Shown here in pieces: positions 42,885 through 52,010 of a stretch of DNA of 64,000 nt. The first letter of the stretch is position 1, and every line of letters starts with the position of its first letter. Source of the DNA: Kordia aestuariivivens (lineage in GTDB: Bacteria; Bacteroidota; Bacteroidia; Flavobacteriales; Flavobacteriaceae); NCBI RefSeq assembly GCF_014397005.1, contig NZ_JACGWS010000011.1, positions 62,001 through 126,000 on the forward strand. Direction: 5' to 3'. The notes under the pieces are model-generated. The model was given only the letters and a program-made list of their open reading frames with translations, ran no database searches and had not been told where the DNA came from. Position numbers and translations under genes: made by a program.

Positions 42885-45803
42885 CTACAAGTTTAAAAAG
42901 TAATCGTTAAGGTTGATTTCTCTCCCAAGGCTGATTTTTTTACGTAATCGATAGCGTTTAATTTCCACACTTCGTACAGAGATGTTTAATAGCGGCGCAA
43001 TTTCTTTTGAGGAAAGGTTCAATCGCAAGTACGCACATAAACGAAGATCGTTTGCAGTCAGTTGCGGATGCAGTTCTTTTACTTTTTTGAAGAAATCTTT
43101 ATCAGCATGATTGAACGCTTCTTCAAAGAATTTCCAATCTTCCGCATTGTTGATGTTTTTGTCAATTAAACGAATGACAGGCGTCACATTTTGATCGCCA
43201 TCGTGTTTGTTGAGTTCATGTTTAATACTATTGAGCGTTTCATTCTTCTTAATCATGTTCATAGTGGCAATTGCCAATTCACGATTTTTAGATTCGATAT
43301 CACTATTTAGTTGTGAATTTTTTAATTGAATGATTTCTTTTTGCGCTTCAAGTTCTTTTAAAGCCAAATCGCGCGTGGTTTTTTCTAATAAACGTTCGCG
43401 CTGCTTTTTGTAATACCTTTTGTTGTAACCGTTCAATGCTGTTAAGAGTAAAATGGCTAGAATTCCATACAGCAATAATGCTAAGTTTGATAAATACCAA
43501 GGTCTATGAATGATGAACGCGTACGTTGCTGTATTCATTGTAACCTGATTGTTGATCCGTGCTTTTACTTTAAATGTATAACTACCATGTGGCAAGTTTT
43601 CAAAAGCTACATCTGATTTTGTACTCCAGGTACTCCATTCATTGTATAAACCTTCAAGCTGAAACGAATATTCTGCAACTTCATATTTGTTATAGGCAGG
43701 AATGCTATACATAAACGCCAAGAAATTTTCATTCGCTTTAAATTCACTTTCAACAGCTAAAGGAATTTGTTTTATATCGCCCGAAATTTTATAATTTGTA
43801 ACACTATTGATCGTGATTTCATACGATTTGGAATGCATCTGCGCTAAATCAATGGTAATGTATCCGTTAGACGTTCCTAAGAGGTAATTCTTCCCTTTAA
43901 GATGCGCAATGTTTTCATATCCTTTCATTTCGTTTCGCAACGATTGTGGAATGGCAATGCGCTGTACTTTAAAGTCTCCGTTTAATTTTTCTTTGGTAAC
44001 ATAATTAATATAATTGTCTGTAAACGCCCATAAATAGCCGACATTGTCTACCACTAGTTTCCCTGAAGTATATTCGTCATTTTCAAAAATAGTACTCAAA
44101 ATGGAATCTTTTTGAAACCAAGCCGTTTCTGTATTATAGCCGTAAATACCGTTTTTATTTGCTTGATAGATGGTATTGTTGAATTTTATTAGACTCGAAT
44201 TGGCACTTTTTTGAACGGTTTTGTTTTTGACGAATTTTGTGACTTCTTCATACTTCTCGTCAAGCGTGAGTTCATATACACCTTTGTATTCATGATTCAT
44301 TAATATTTTTGTCGGCGTTGCCCATTCAAAATGTTTTGAAGAAATATTGAATCCTTTGAGTTTATAATCCAATGCCCAAGAATCATCTTGTATGGTAAGC
44401 ATGTACAATCCGTCATAATTCCCTTGAATGATCTTATTTTCATTTCCCGGAACCGATTTGATATCCCAAGTACCTTGGACATTTGCAATTTTTTGCTGTG
44501 TTCCATTATTGATAAGAAACGTTCCTAAATCATGACCACAAAATAATTGATCTTTAATGACACGCAAACACCAAACTTGTCCATTAGTCCCTGCTACAAA
44601 GTTAAAATTAGAAGTACTATTTTCTTTCTTGTAAAACAATCCTTGATTCGTTCCTAAATAAATAGAACCCTTATGAATTATAGACGCATAAATAGTTCCC
44701 AAGCGTCCTTCATGATCATCAAAGTATTTAAAAGGTTCTTTGGTGTTTATACAATTGATTCCGTTATCGAGTCCAACCCACACATTTCCATCAATATCTT
44801 CAAACAAAGAAAGTGCGGTATTATCGCCCAAACCGTTCGTTTGATCTATATGATACAATAACGCGCCGTCAGCAGAAATATGAAAAATTCCTTTCGAAAT
44901 CGTTCCTAATACAAAACTTCCATCTTTTAGTTGAATACTTGTATATACACTCTTTTGTTGGTATTGTTGTTGATATGGCAATTGTAGTGCTGTCAATCCG
45001 TTTTCATCATACGTATACCAACTTCCATTCCGGGTAATGATGAGTTTTTGATCACCTTTTGGATACAATCCTACGATTCTATTATTTCTTAAAATTGCAT
45101 TGTCGCTTACAAGTGATTTCTCACCATTTTCAATGCTATACAAACCTTCATTAAGTACCTGAAAGTACAATTCGCCTTCAATCTTATAAAGCTTCGTGAT
45201 GGTTTGCGACGCTTCAATGGTTTTCAGTGTTTTAGTTTCTGTATGATAACTGTAGATTCTATTGAGCGATTGAAAAAGGACCCATTGATCTAGTTGAATA
45301 ATTTCCCAAATCTGTTCATCTTCCACCATTTCAATCTCTAATTGGTCACTTAGCGATGTGTATTCCAGGCTTCCCATGGCATTGCGTTCCCAATATCCGA
45401 AGTTCCTGTAACACCCCGTGTATACACGATTTTCAATGACTTTTACGGAACGCATAATGGTTTCGTTTGGCGACTTGTAGAGTTTCCATTGTGCGCCGTT
45501 GAATTCCAACAATCCTTTGTTATTGGCTACATACATAAATGCATCGTCTGATTGTGAAATCATCCAATTTTGGTTGTCCGCATTGTATGTTTTTGGTGTG
45601 TACTTAATTATTGGCGGCAATTCCTGTGCAAAAGAAAAAAACGAATACAGTACAATGAATACGTAAATAAATGTTCGCAAAAAATAATTGGGTTTGGGAT
45701 TTGATCCTAAATTTAAGATTATTTTTTGACTTATATTCAAATTAAATACAACAAATAAAAATCTAGTTATAGGAAAGTACCATAATATTCGATGATTTTG
45801 CAT
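42885..45803 (-). CDS. Membrane sensor-regulator: beta-propeller, Y_Y_Y domain, coiled coil, LuxR-type HTH
   Basis: The 972-residue protein has an export signal around residues 43-60 (TFIYVFIVLYSFFSFAQ). A two-component-regulator-type propeller at about 65-690 has FEDIDGNVWVGLDNGINC. A triple-tyrosine domain at about 700-785 (YSFQLEGLYNEWSTWS) precedes a TM segment near 795 and a coiled coil. The C-terminal LuxR-like HTH contains LTANDLRLCAYLRLNLSSKEI. There is no kinase, so it is a one-component transmembrane regulator. The first 41 residues are unusual for export; a TTG at 45680 gives a normal signal peptide and may be the real start. Target genes are unknown. Confidence 0.85.
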   Translation of the reverse strand: MQNHRILWYFPITRFLFVVFNLNISQKIILNLGSNPKPNYFLRTFIYVFIVLYSFFSFAQELPPIIKYTPKTYNADNQNWMISQSDDAFMYVANNKGLLEFNGAQWKLYKSPNETIMRSVKVIENRVYTGCYRNFGYWERNAMGSLEYTSLSDQLEIEMVEDEQIWEIIQLDQWVLFQSLNRIYSYHTETKTLKTIEASQTITKLYKIEGELYFQVLNEGLYSIENGEKSLVSDNAILRNNRIVGLYPKGDQKLIITRNGSWYTYDENGLTALQLPYQQQYQQKSVYTSIQLKDGSFVLGTISKGIFHISADGALLYHIDQTNGLGDNTALSLFEDIDGNVWVGLDNGINCINTKEPFKYFDDHEGRLGTIYASIIHKGSIYLGTNQGLFYKKENSTSNFNFVAGTNGQVWCLRVIKDQLFCGHDLGTFLINNGTQQKIANVQGTWDIKSVPGNENKIIQGNYDGLYMLTIQDDSWALDYKLKGFNISSKHFEWATPTKILMNHEYKGVYELTLDEKYEEVTKFVKNKTVQKSANSSLIKFNNTIYQANKNGIYGYNTETAWFQKDSILSTIFENDEYTSGKLVVDNVGYLWAFTDNYINYVTKEKLNGDFKVQRIAIPQSLRNEMKGYENIAHLKGKNYLLGTSNGYITIDLAQMHSKSYEITINSVTNYKISGDIKQIPLAVESEFKANENFLAFMYSIPAYNKYEVAEYSFQLEGLYNEWSTWSTKSDVAFENLPHGSYTFKVKARINNQVTMNTATYAFIIHRPWYLSNLALLLYGILAILLLTALNGYNKRYYKKQRERLLEKTTRDLALKELEAQKEIIQLKNSQLNSDIESKNRELAIATMNMIKKNETLNSIKHELNKHDGDQNVTPVIRLIDKNINNAEDWKFFEEAFNHADKDFFKKVKELHPQLTANDLRLCAYLRLNLSSKEIAPLLNISVRSVEIKRYRLRKKISLGREINLNDYFLNL

Positions 45804-45811
45804 GGAAGCTT

Positions 45812-45819
45812 TATCTTTG
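45812..45819 (+). promoter_or_regulatory. -7 element for the MscS gene
   Basis: TATCTTTG exactly fits TAnnTTTG and lies 17 bp before the ATG at 45837. It falls downstream of the alternative ATG at 45792, which argues against that longer start. Confidence 0.6.
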
Positions 45820-45836
45820 TACTAAACTTACCATTC

Positions 45837-47087
45837 ATGGACACGCAAAAGTTATTTACTTTTATTTATGATTATATAAAAGGGCAAAACTACTCAGAAG
45901 GAGTTGCTATTTATGCAAACTTGATCGTGCTGTTAATAGCCGTTTCCATTATTGCTTTTATAATCGATTTTATAGTTAGGCGTTTGTTGATTTCTTTGGC
46001 ACATCGGATTGCCCCTAAAACAAAAAATGATTTTGATGATTTTTTAATTAAAAATAAACTTCCTCAAAATTTAGCACATCTAGTCCCTACATTTTTTATT
46101 GAACAAATAACGCCGCATTTATTTATACATTTTCCACAGTTTGAAGTTGGTTTCTTAAAAGCAATTGATGTCTTTTTAGTGATTTTAATCATTAGAGTGA
46201 TTCGTAGCATCTTACAATCTGTTCGTGATTTCTTAAAAACCTTGCCCGCTTTTCGCGATAAACCAATTGATAGTTACATTCAGGTATTCATGATCTTTAT
46301 TTGGATGATCGGAATTGTTTCCGCGTTTTCCATCATCACAGAAAAATCTATTGTTGCATTTGTGACGACTTTAGGAGCGTTATCAGCCGTTATTTTGTTA
46401 ATCTTTAGAGATACGATTCTTGGTTTTGTGGCGAGTATTCAAGTATCTGTAAACGATATGGTACGGATTGGCGATTGGATTACGATGGAAAAGTATGGTG
46501 CTGATGGTGATGTCGTTGAGATCAACTTGGCTACTGTGAAAGTGCAGAATTTTGATAAAACCATTACCACGATTCCAACGTACGCATTGATTTCGGATTC
46601 GTTCAAGAACTGGCGCGGCATGAATGAATCTGACGGACGCCGTATAAAACGTGCCATTTTAATCAAAGCGCATAGCATTCATTACCTCAACAACGAAGAA
46701 ATTGAAGAATTAAAAAAAATACAGCTTGTTTCCAATTATATCGATCACCGTCAGAAAGATATTGAGTTGTTCAATGAAAAACGTTCGGCAGATAAATCCT
46801 TGTTCATCAACGGACGCAACTTGACTAATATTGGTGTTTTCCGAAAATATGTAGAAACGTATTTAGAAAGACATCCTGCCATTAATGAAAACATGATGAT
46901 TATGAGTCGCCAATTGGCACAAACGCCACAAGGTGTTCCTATTGAGATTTATGCGTTTAGTAAAGATAAGGTTTGGAAAAACTACGAACATATTATGGGC
47001 GATATCTTTGATCATTTACTAGCTGCCGTTCCGTATTTTTATTTGGAAACGTATGAGTTGAATAGTTTTGACTCGCTGCGCTCATAG
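45837..47087 (+). CDS. MscS-family mechanosensitive channel
   Basis: I chose the ATG at 45837 (416 residues), because a -7 element lies between it and the upstream ATG at 45792. Several membrane segments fill residues 20-195. The pore-lining and beta-domain signature is seen in FVTTLGALSAVILLIFRDTI and FVASIQVSVNDMVRIGDWI. Larger than MscS of E. coli (about 286 aa), it fits the YbdG-like subgroup with the C-terminal EIYAFSKDKVWKNYE region. It releases osmolytes during hypo-osmotic shock. It is divergent from the sensor-regulator gene. Confidence 0.92.
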   Translation: MDTQKLFTFIYDYIKGQNYSEGVAIYANLIVLLIAVSIIAFIIDFIVRRLLISLAHRIAPKTKNDFDDFLIKNKLPQNLAHLVPTFFIEQITPHLFIHFPQFEVGFLKAIDVFLVILIIRVIRSILQSVRDFLKTLPAFRDKPIDSYIQVFMIFIWMIGIVSAFSIITEKSIVAFVTTLGALSAVILLIFRDTILGFVASIQVSVNDMVRIGDWITMEKYGADGDVVEINLATVKVQNFDKTITTIPTYALISDSFKNWRGMNESDGRRIKRAILIKAHSIHYLNNEEIEELKKIQLVSNYIDHRQKDIELFNEKRSADKSLFINGRNLTNIGVFRKYVETYLERHPAINENMMIMSRQLAQTPQGVPIEIYAFSKDKVWKNYEHIMGDIFDHLLAAVPYFYLETYELNSFDSLRS

Positions 47088-47697
47088 ACTCGCTGACGCT
47101 CTTGGACTCGTTCCCACGTAGGCGGGAATCTCTTGGTATCGCTTCGCTCTTAGAATTTTGGATTGTTAGTATCGCTAATAAAGCTCTTGGAAACGCTACG
47201 CTTTGGTATCGCTTCGCTCTTGGTATGTTGGTTGCTTGCACTTCGACTCCGCTCAGTGTGGCAGTTGTGGGTTGTGGGTTGTGGGTTGTGGGTTGTGGGT
47301 TGTGGGTTGTGGGTTCAAATTTAAAACTTTTACATTTTACATTTTGAATTTAACATTTATAATTTGGGTGTTGGGTGTTGGGTGTTGGAAAACACGGAAA
47401 CTGAGCTGAGTCGAAGTTTTACATTTAAGATTTAGCATCTCGACTGCGCTCGATGTGACACATTTTACACTTTTACATTTTACATTTTACATTTTACATT
47501 TTGAATTTAACATTTATAATTTGGGTGTTGGGTGTTGGGTGTTGGGTGTTCAAAAATACTTTTTAATTTAAAATTTAGCATTTAACATTTATAATTTTGA
47601 ATCTTACTCTTTGCTCTTGAATCTTAGGTCTTAAAAGAAATACTTTTACATTTAAAATACATAATGTCAGTTCGAGCGCAGTCGAGAACCATTACTA
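47088..47697. repeat. Repeat-filled intergenic region
   Basis: No credible gene is seen; open frames here translate repeats. It holds dispersed hairpin-type words (CCCACGTAGGCGGGAATC, CTTCGACTCCGCTCAG, GTCAGTTCGAGCGCAGTCG). Tandem GTTGTGG (47263-47314, about seven units) and GGGTGTT (about 47366-47389 and 47522-47550) arrays follow. Between them runs AT-rich TTTTACATTTTACATTT phrasing. Confidence 0.8.
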
Positions 47698-48240
47698 CTA
47701 AAAGAACCTTTTTAACTTCGCAAACACTTCTTTCGCATACGCTTCATTAAACGGAACATATTTTTGAGCAAGTTCAATAGTTGCCAATTCTTTCTGTACC
47801 TGCGCTAGTGGAATCGTTGTCACCGCGGCAACTTCTGCTGTTTGTAGTGTGAATTCCGTCGTTGCGGCTATTTCACAGGCATAAATAGTACTGAATTCTC
47901 TGTCCCAATAATCTGCTGCATGTTTATAATCTATCTGGAAGTTTGCAATTTTCTGGAACTGTGCTGGCTGTGCTTGTATTCCTAGTTCTTCTTCCAATTC
48001 TCGTTGTGCGGCTTGCAACGCCGTTTCACCATGACTGATGTGTCCTGCCACCGATACGTCCCAACGATTGGGGAAATTTTGCTTGTCTGCTGCGCGCAAT
48101 TGCAATACCACTTCTCCCCTTTTTGTATACAACCACACGTGTACCGTTCCGTGAAAATATCCGTTGCGGTGTACTTCATCTTTGGGCAAGTATTCACCTG
48201 TTGGCTTGCCGTTGTTGTCTAGGATGTCGAGGAGTTCCAT
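47698..48240 (-). CDS. Nudix hydrolase (IPP-isomerase-like subgroup)
   Basis: The 180-residue protein contains a full Nudix box, GHISHGETALQAAQRELEEE followed by LGI, at about 70-92. It cleaves a nucleoside diphosphate linked to another group, with divalent metal bound by the RELEEE glutamates. The N-terminus (ELLDILDNNGKPTGE, then VHRNGYFHGTVHVWLY) is the pattern of the YfcD / isopentenyl-diphosphate-isomerase-like Nudix subgroup. The real substrate is not readable. It is flanked on both sides by repeat arrays and appears monocistronic. Confidence 0.92.
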   Translation of the reverse strand: MELLDILDNNGKPTGEYLPKDEVHRNGYFHGTVHVWLYTKRGEVVLQLRAADKQNFPNRWDVSVAGHISHGETALQAAQRELEEELGIQAQPAQFQKIANFQIDYKHAADYWDREFSTIYACEIAATTEFTLQTAEVAAVTTIPLAQVQKELATIELAQKYVPFNEAYAKEVFAKLKRFF

Positions 48241-48627
48241 GTGTTTGTAGGGATTAGGTTTTGGGGATTAGGGATTAGTTGTTGGTTCAAGGTTCAAATT
48301 TAAAACTTTTACATTTTACATTTTGAATTTTGAATTTAATATTTATAATTTGGGTCTTGGGTGTTGGGTATTGGGTATTAGGTATTAGGTATTAGGTATT
48401 AGGTATTAGGTATTAAAAGAAACACTTTTACATTTAAAATTACAATGTCAGTTCGAGCGCAGTCGAGAACCAACCACACTAAAAACACTTTTACATTTTA
48501 CATTTAATCTTTTTCATTTTTCATTTACTTGGCTCTTTGGTCTTTTCTCTATGCTCTTTGGTCTTTGGTCTTTGGTCTTTGGTCTTTGGTCTTGGGTCTT
48601 TTCTCTTTTCTCTTTTCTCTTGAGTCT
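48241..48627. repeat. Repeat-filled intergenic region
   Basis: No gene is seen. Tandem GGTATTA (about 48363-48414) and TCTTTGG (about 48555-48600) arrays with 7-bp period are interleaved with TTTTACATTTTACATTT phrasing and one GTCAGTTCGAGCGCAGTCG word (about 48447). Confidence 0.8.
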
Positions 48628-48783
48628 TTACTCTTCATTCTTTTCCTTCGCTTTCTGTACAATAGCCTTTAGCCGTGCCTTGGTCGCTTCCTTCTCCGCG
48701 CGCTCTTTGTTGAGCTTGCGTTGCAGGAGCTTGGTATGCTTGGCTTTGTTTTTGGTGTTTTTTTGTCCTTTGGGTTTTGGCAT
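48628..48783 (-). CDS. Small very basic protein (51 aa)
   Basis: A 51-codon frame, MPKPKGQKNTKNKAKHTKLL..., ends KAKEKNEE. More than a third of its residues are Lys or Arg, and the second half looks like an amphipathic helix. Codon use looks natural and it abuts the GIY-YIG gene stop by 2 bp, which supports a real gene. It could be a nucleic-acid-binding protein; I do not recognise a named family. Confidence 0.6.
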   Translation of the reverse strand: MPKPKGQKNTKNKAKHTKLLQRKLNKERAEKEATKARLKAIVQKAKEKNEE

Positions 48784-48785
48784 GA

Positions 48786-49634
48786 CTAGTTCTGTCTTTT
48801 GAGTTCGTCTAAGGTTTTGCCATTTTTATCTTTCCACTTCGTCCATCCATTTGTATTTCGTCCTATAATAGTTGCTGCTGCTGCTGTTGGTGAGTTGAAT
48901 ATATAATCTTGTTGAAATACATACACATTATTTTCTTCCTTTAATATGCCTTCTGCTACTAAGCGATTACGTAACACACCTATCCATTTCGTCATACTTT
49001 TGGTTTCTTCAATACTAGCTGTACCATCTTTGTAGACTAAGAAACCGTCATCAGTTAGCTCTCCTATTGCAGCACCATTATTTGTGCCTTTACAGTAAAA
49101 CAATTCTTTAGCACTTTTTGCTTTTCGTTTCTCTTCAAAGATTGGATAGCCTAAAGTTGCTAATAGTATTTTTGCGGTATCAAAGTTATCTAATAAATCA
49201 TACTCTCTACTTTCTGATATAGAAGGCTTTTTAGAACCTGCATCATTATCAATAATATAACGTCCAATTTCTTTTGCTTTATCTAAACAGTAATGTTCTA
49301 AGTACTTCCCATCTGTTTTGGTATACTCATCTGTTTTAGTTGTGATGATGACACACTGTGTCCAGAAATCTTTGTTACGATTGTGAGATTGAATGCGTTT
49401 AAAACAATCTTCGCCTTCTCCAATATATACTAATGGCTTTGTTCCGTCTTCTGTATTTCCAAACAAAAAATAAACACCTGTAAAATGAACCATTTCACGC
49501 TTTGCGACTTCTTGCATTTTGTTTCTAGGAAACAGAATTGCTTTTACTAATCTATTGGTGATTTCTGCTTCTCTGATACTGGTTGGCGAACCGTCTGGAA
49601 GAAATATTTGTATAGTTTGTGGTCGGTTTTGCAT
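48786..49634 (-). CDS. GIY-YIG nuclease-family protein with DUF4357-like C-terminus
   Basis: The 282-residue protein has GVYFLFG at 53-59 and PLVYIGEGED at 67-76, the GIY and YIG strands, with R80 in CFKRIQSH as the likely catalytic Arg. The C-terminal about 60 residues (NGWTKWKDKNGKTLDEL) resemble DUF4357, a domain often found on GIY-YIG proteins beside type I restriction systems. It would act in the cytoplasm on DNA. The gap to the KAP NTPase gene is 9 bp, so both are probably one transcript. Confidence 0.85.
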   Translation of the reverse strand: MQNRPQTIQIFLPDGSPTSIREAEITNRLVKAILFPRNKMQEVAKREMVHFTGVYFLFGNTEDGTKPLVYIGEGEDCFKRIQSHNRNKDFWTQCVIITTKTDEYTKTDGKYLEHYCLDKAKEIGRYIIDNDAGSKKPSISESREYDLLDNFDTAKILLATLGYPIFEEKRKAKSAKELFYCKGTNNGAAIGELTDDGFLVYKDGTASIEETKSMTKWIGVLRNRLVAEGILKEENNVYVFQQDYIFNSPTAAAATIIGRNTNGWTKWKDKNGKTLDELKRQN

Positions 49635-49643
49635 TCGTTGTTA

Positions 49644-51923
49644 TTAATAAGGTGCTATAATTTCAATAATTTTATTGGTAGATGATTTCAGTTTATCCGA
49701 AATATCAAAATCTTCTAGTATACTTTCAATATCATTGACACTATCTGCGGGTTTATTATTTCTTTTTTTAATAATCTCTTTCATCATGAATGTGCACCAT
49801 TCAAGATCTAGTTTGTTGTTGCTATTAAATTGTTGACCTATATTTCTTGCTAACAAATAGCGAAACATGAAAATTCGTAATTGACGTGGAGTTATTCTTC
49901 CTTCAATACCTTTTGCACACTCTTTAAGTAATTCTAACTCTTCTGATGTAATAACATAATTAATTTCTTCTATAGTTTCGTCTGAAATTTCATTATTTGA
50001 GTAATTTACATTATCAACTTCAGCATTAGTTGTATTAGAACGATTATTTTCTACTATACCTTCTAAATTTTCTTCTGCACTCTTTTCTTTTTTGAGACCT
50101 ATTTTTTCTGCATAACTATCCAATATTTTATTTTTTTCTTCTCCATATAAAGGAGGAAGTTTTAAACAAGATATAAAAAGTTTGTCCATGTATTCTTTCA
50201 CTAATGTATCATCTCTTTTTTCCTCTTCATTTTCATGAAGAAAATTTTTATATTTCCATTTTATAGCACGTTCCAAAATATCTTTATCTATTGCTGCAAC
50301 AATAATAACACGCATTAAAATTTCATCATCTTCAAGCATCACTCTTAAAGCGTCTATTACCTGAATCAAACGTTCTTCATGACAACGATCAATATCGTCT
50401 ACAAATAATAACAACCGTTTTTGATCATTTTTTAAACACTCAATAGGCTTACTGCCAAGTTTGCCATCTTCTTCTTTAAATTCAGTCTTCATCCAAGCAC
50501 GTAATATAAACCTCAGCTCTTCTTGTATTTCTGCTTGTACGCCCAATAATTTATTAAAATTGGGTTTATGAGTATATGTCCTGATGAGTCGTTTACCTTT
50601 ATCTCCGAGTTTCCAAGCTTTACTCAAAAATACCAATATTTGAACTGAAACACTTGTTCCAAAGAAGGCTTTCCAAAATAGCCAATCCTTTAAAAAATTA
50701 GGATAATATATAGCTATTAAAATAGCTAGTAGTAATACTATTAAAAACATACTCAAATTAAACATGCCATTCCGTATTCTATTCAAACGAAACAACAATC
50801 GTGCTTCATGCCACTTTGCTAAAATAGGATATCTTATATTTTTCTGAAACCAGTTTCCATACTTAAGCGATTCATTATTTTTATGAGTTAAATATAATTC
50901 CATGATATTTTGATACAAATACGCCCAAACGCCTTCCGTATCTTGATATTTCCATGCGTGAAACTTTAAATAATAAAACTGATTTTCTTTTGATTCATTA
51001 TTGGCAATTTTATGATGATCTAGTTTAAGTTTCTCTTTAACTTGATTCATAAAATACGTTTTCCCTCTTCCCCATTGACCAAAGACACCTAGCATTTGTC
51101 CAGGTGTGTTTTGCAAGTTAGAAATCTGTTCTGCAAAACTTTTACTTAATATTTCAACATCAAGTTTGGGTAATACATCATGATCATACGTATAAAATGA
51201 ATTTCCAGAAATAGTACCAGCACTTTTAGAATTTCTGCTATTCTTGGCGCTTTCATATTCTTTTCGAAACCATAACTTAGTTACTTTCTTCTTAACTTCA
51301 TCTTGCCGTATTTGTCGTATTCCTGCTTCAAGTTTATATTCAAATTGTTCCTCTTTTGATAAATCGTAAATAATTGCATCTGATACTAATATCCAATCTC
51401 CCCAATCAACCTCTAATTCTCTAAATTCTTTTTCTAAATGTGCATAAGGAGAATCTGGAAAGGATTGCATATTATCGTTTACCCTTGCAACTCCATGTAC
51501 CGTATGACCATCCGTAATAGCTACTAAATCTCCTGAATTGAAGGTATGCTTCTCAAATGTAATAACTATCTTTTCTCTTTTTAGTAATTCATGAAAATTA
51601 GGGTTTCCTTTTCCCCAACGGGTTCCTAGTTTCCAAACAACACCAGTATCACCACCGCCTAAATGATTTCCTTCTTTGTCAAATATAGGAAACCCCATAT
51701 TTACTAAATAATCATTGGTGGGTGCACCACCATTTAGCGCATATTTACTAGGATCTAAGCCTTCATATCTTGCTGCCTCTCGTATAATTTCTTTGGGTGG
51801 GTATAATCTTCCTGAAATTAAAACATCGTATTTTGTTGATGGAATTAAATTATTAATATCAATACTATTTACAGCTCTTAGTACATCATTTCTTGTAACA
51901 ATCTTTGCTAAATTTTCAGCCAT
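49644..51923 (-). CDS. Putative defence NTPase: McrA-head-like and reader domains fused to a KAP P-loop ATPase
   Basis: In this 759-residue protein, residues 1-80 (IVTRNDVLRAVNSID, KYDVLISGRLYPPKEII) resemble the N-terminal head domain of ScoMcrA-type modified-DNA endonucleases. Residues about 95-195 (KIVITFEKHTFNSGDLVAI, VHGVARV) look like an EVE/PUA-type reader, which is inference. A KAP-family P-loop NTPase follows, with Walker A GQWGRGKT at 282-289 and Walker B LLLFVDDID at 504-512. Two membrane segments lie near 389-436, as in KAP proteins. It sits in one block with hsdMSR and the GIY-YIG gene. A nuclease centre was not recognised. Confidence 0.82.
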   Translation of the reverse strand: MAENLAKIVTRNDVLRAVNSIDINNLIPSTKYDVLISGRLYPPKEIIREAARYEGLDPSKYALNGGAPTNDYLVNMGFPIFDKEGNHLGGGDTGVVWKLGTRWGKGNPNFHELLKREKIVITFEKHTFNSGDLVAITDGHTVHGVARVNDNMQSFPDSPYAHLEKEFRELEVDWGDWILVSDAIIYDLSKEEQFEYKLEAGIRQIRQDEVKKKVTKLWFRKEYESAKNSRNSKSAGTISGNSFYTYDHDVLPKLDVEILSKSFAEQISNLQNTPGQMLGVFGQWGRGKTYFMNQVKEKLKLDHHKIANNESKENQFYYLKFHAWKYQDTEGVWAYLYQNIMELYLTHKNNESLKYGNWFQKNIRYPILAKWHEARLLFRLNRIRNGMFNLSMFLIVLLLAILIAIYYPNFLKDWLFWKAFFGTSVSVQILVFLSKAWKLGDKGKRLIRTYTHKPNFNKLLGVQAEIQEELRFILRAWMKTEFKEEDGKLGSKPIECLKNDQKRLLLFVDDIDRCHEERLIQVIDALRVMLEDDEILMRVIIVAAIDKDILERAIKWKYKNFLHENEEEKRDDTLVKEYMDKLFISCLKLPPLYGEEKNKILDSYAEKIGLKKEKSAEENLEGIVENNRSNTTNAEVDNVNYSNNEISDETIEEINYVITSEELELLKECAKGIEGRITPRQLRIFMFRYLLARNIGQQFNSNNKLDLEWCTFMMKEIIKKRNNKPADSVNDIESILEDFDISDKLKSSTNKIIEIIAPY

Positions 51924-52010
51924 TTCGTATGGTTTATTATTCTCGTTGTGAACCTATTCAATTTACAGATTGTACTCTTACGGTTTCTCACAATAACATC
52001 AATATATTAT

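Noticed and set aside
45792-45836. Upstream ATG for the MscS gene
   Set aside because: A TATCTTTG -7 element at 45812-45819 lies downstream of it, so the ATG at 45837 is preferred.
47102-47409. Two overlapping plus-strand open frames ending in VVGCGLWVVG repeats
   Set aside because: They are readings of the GTTGTGG tandem array and have no independent support.
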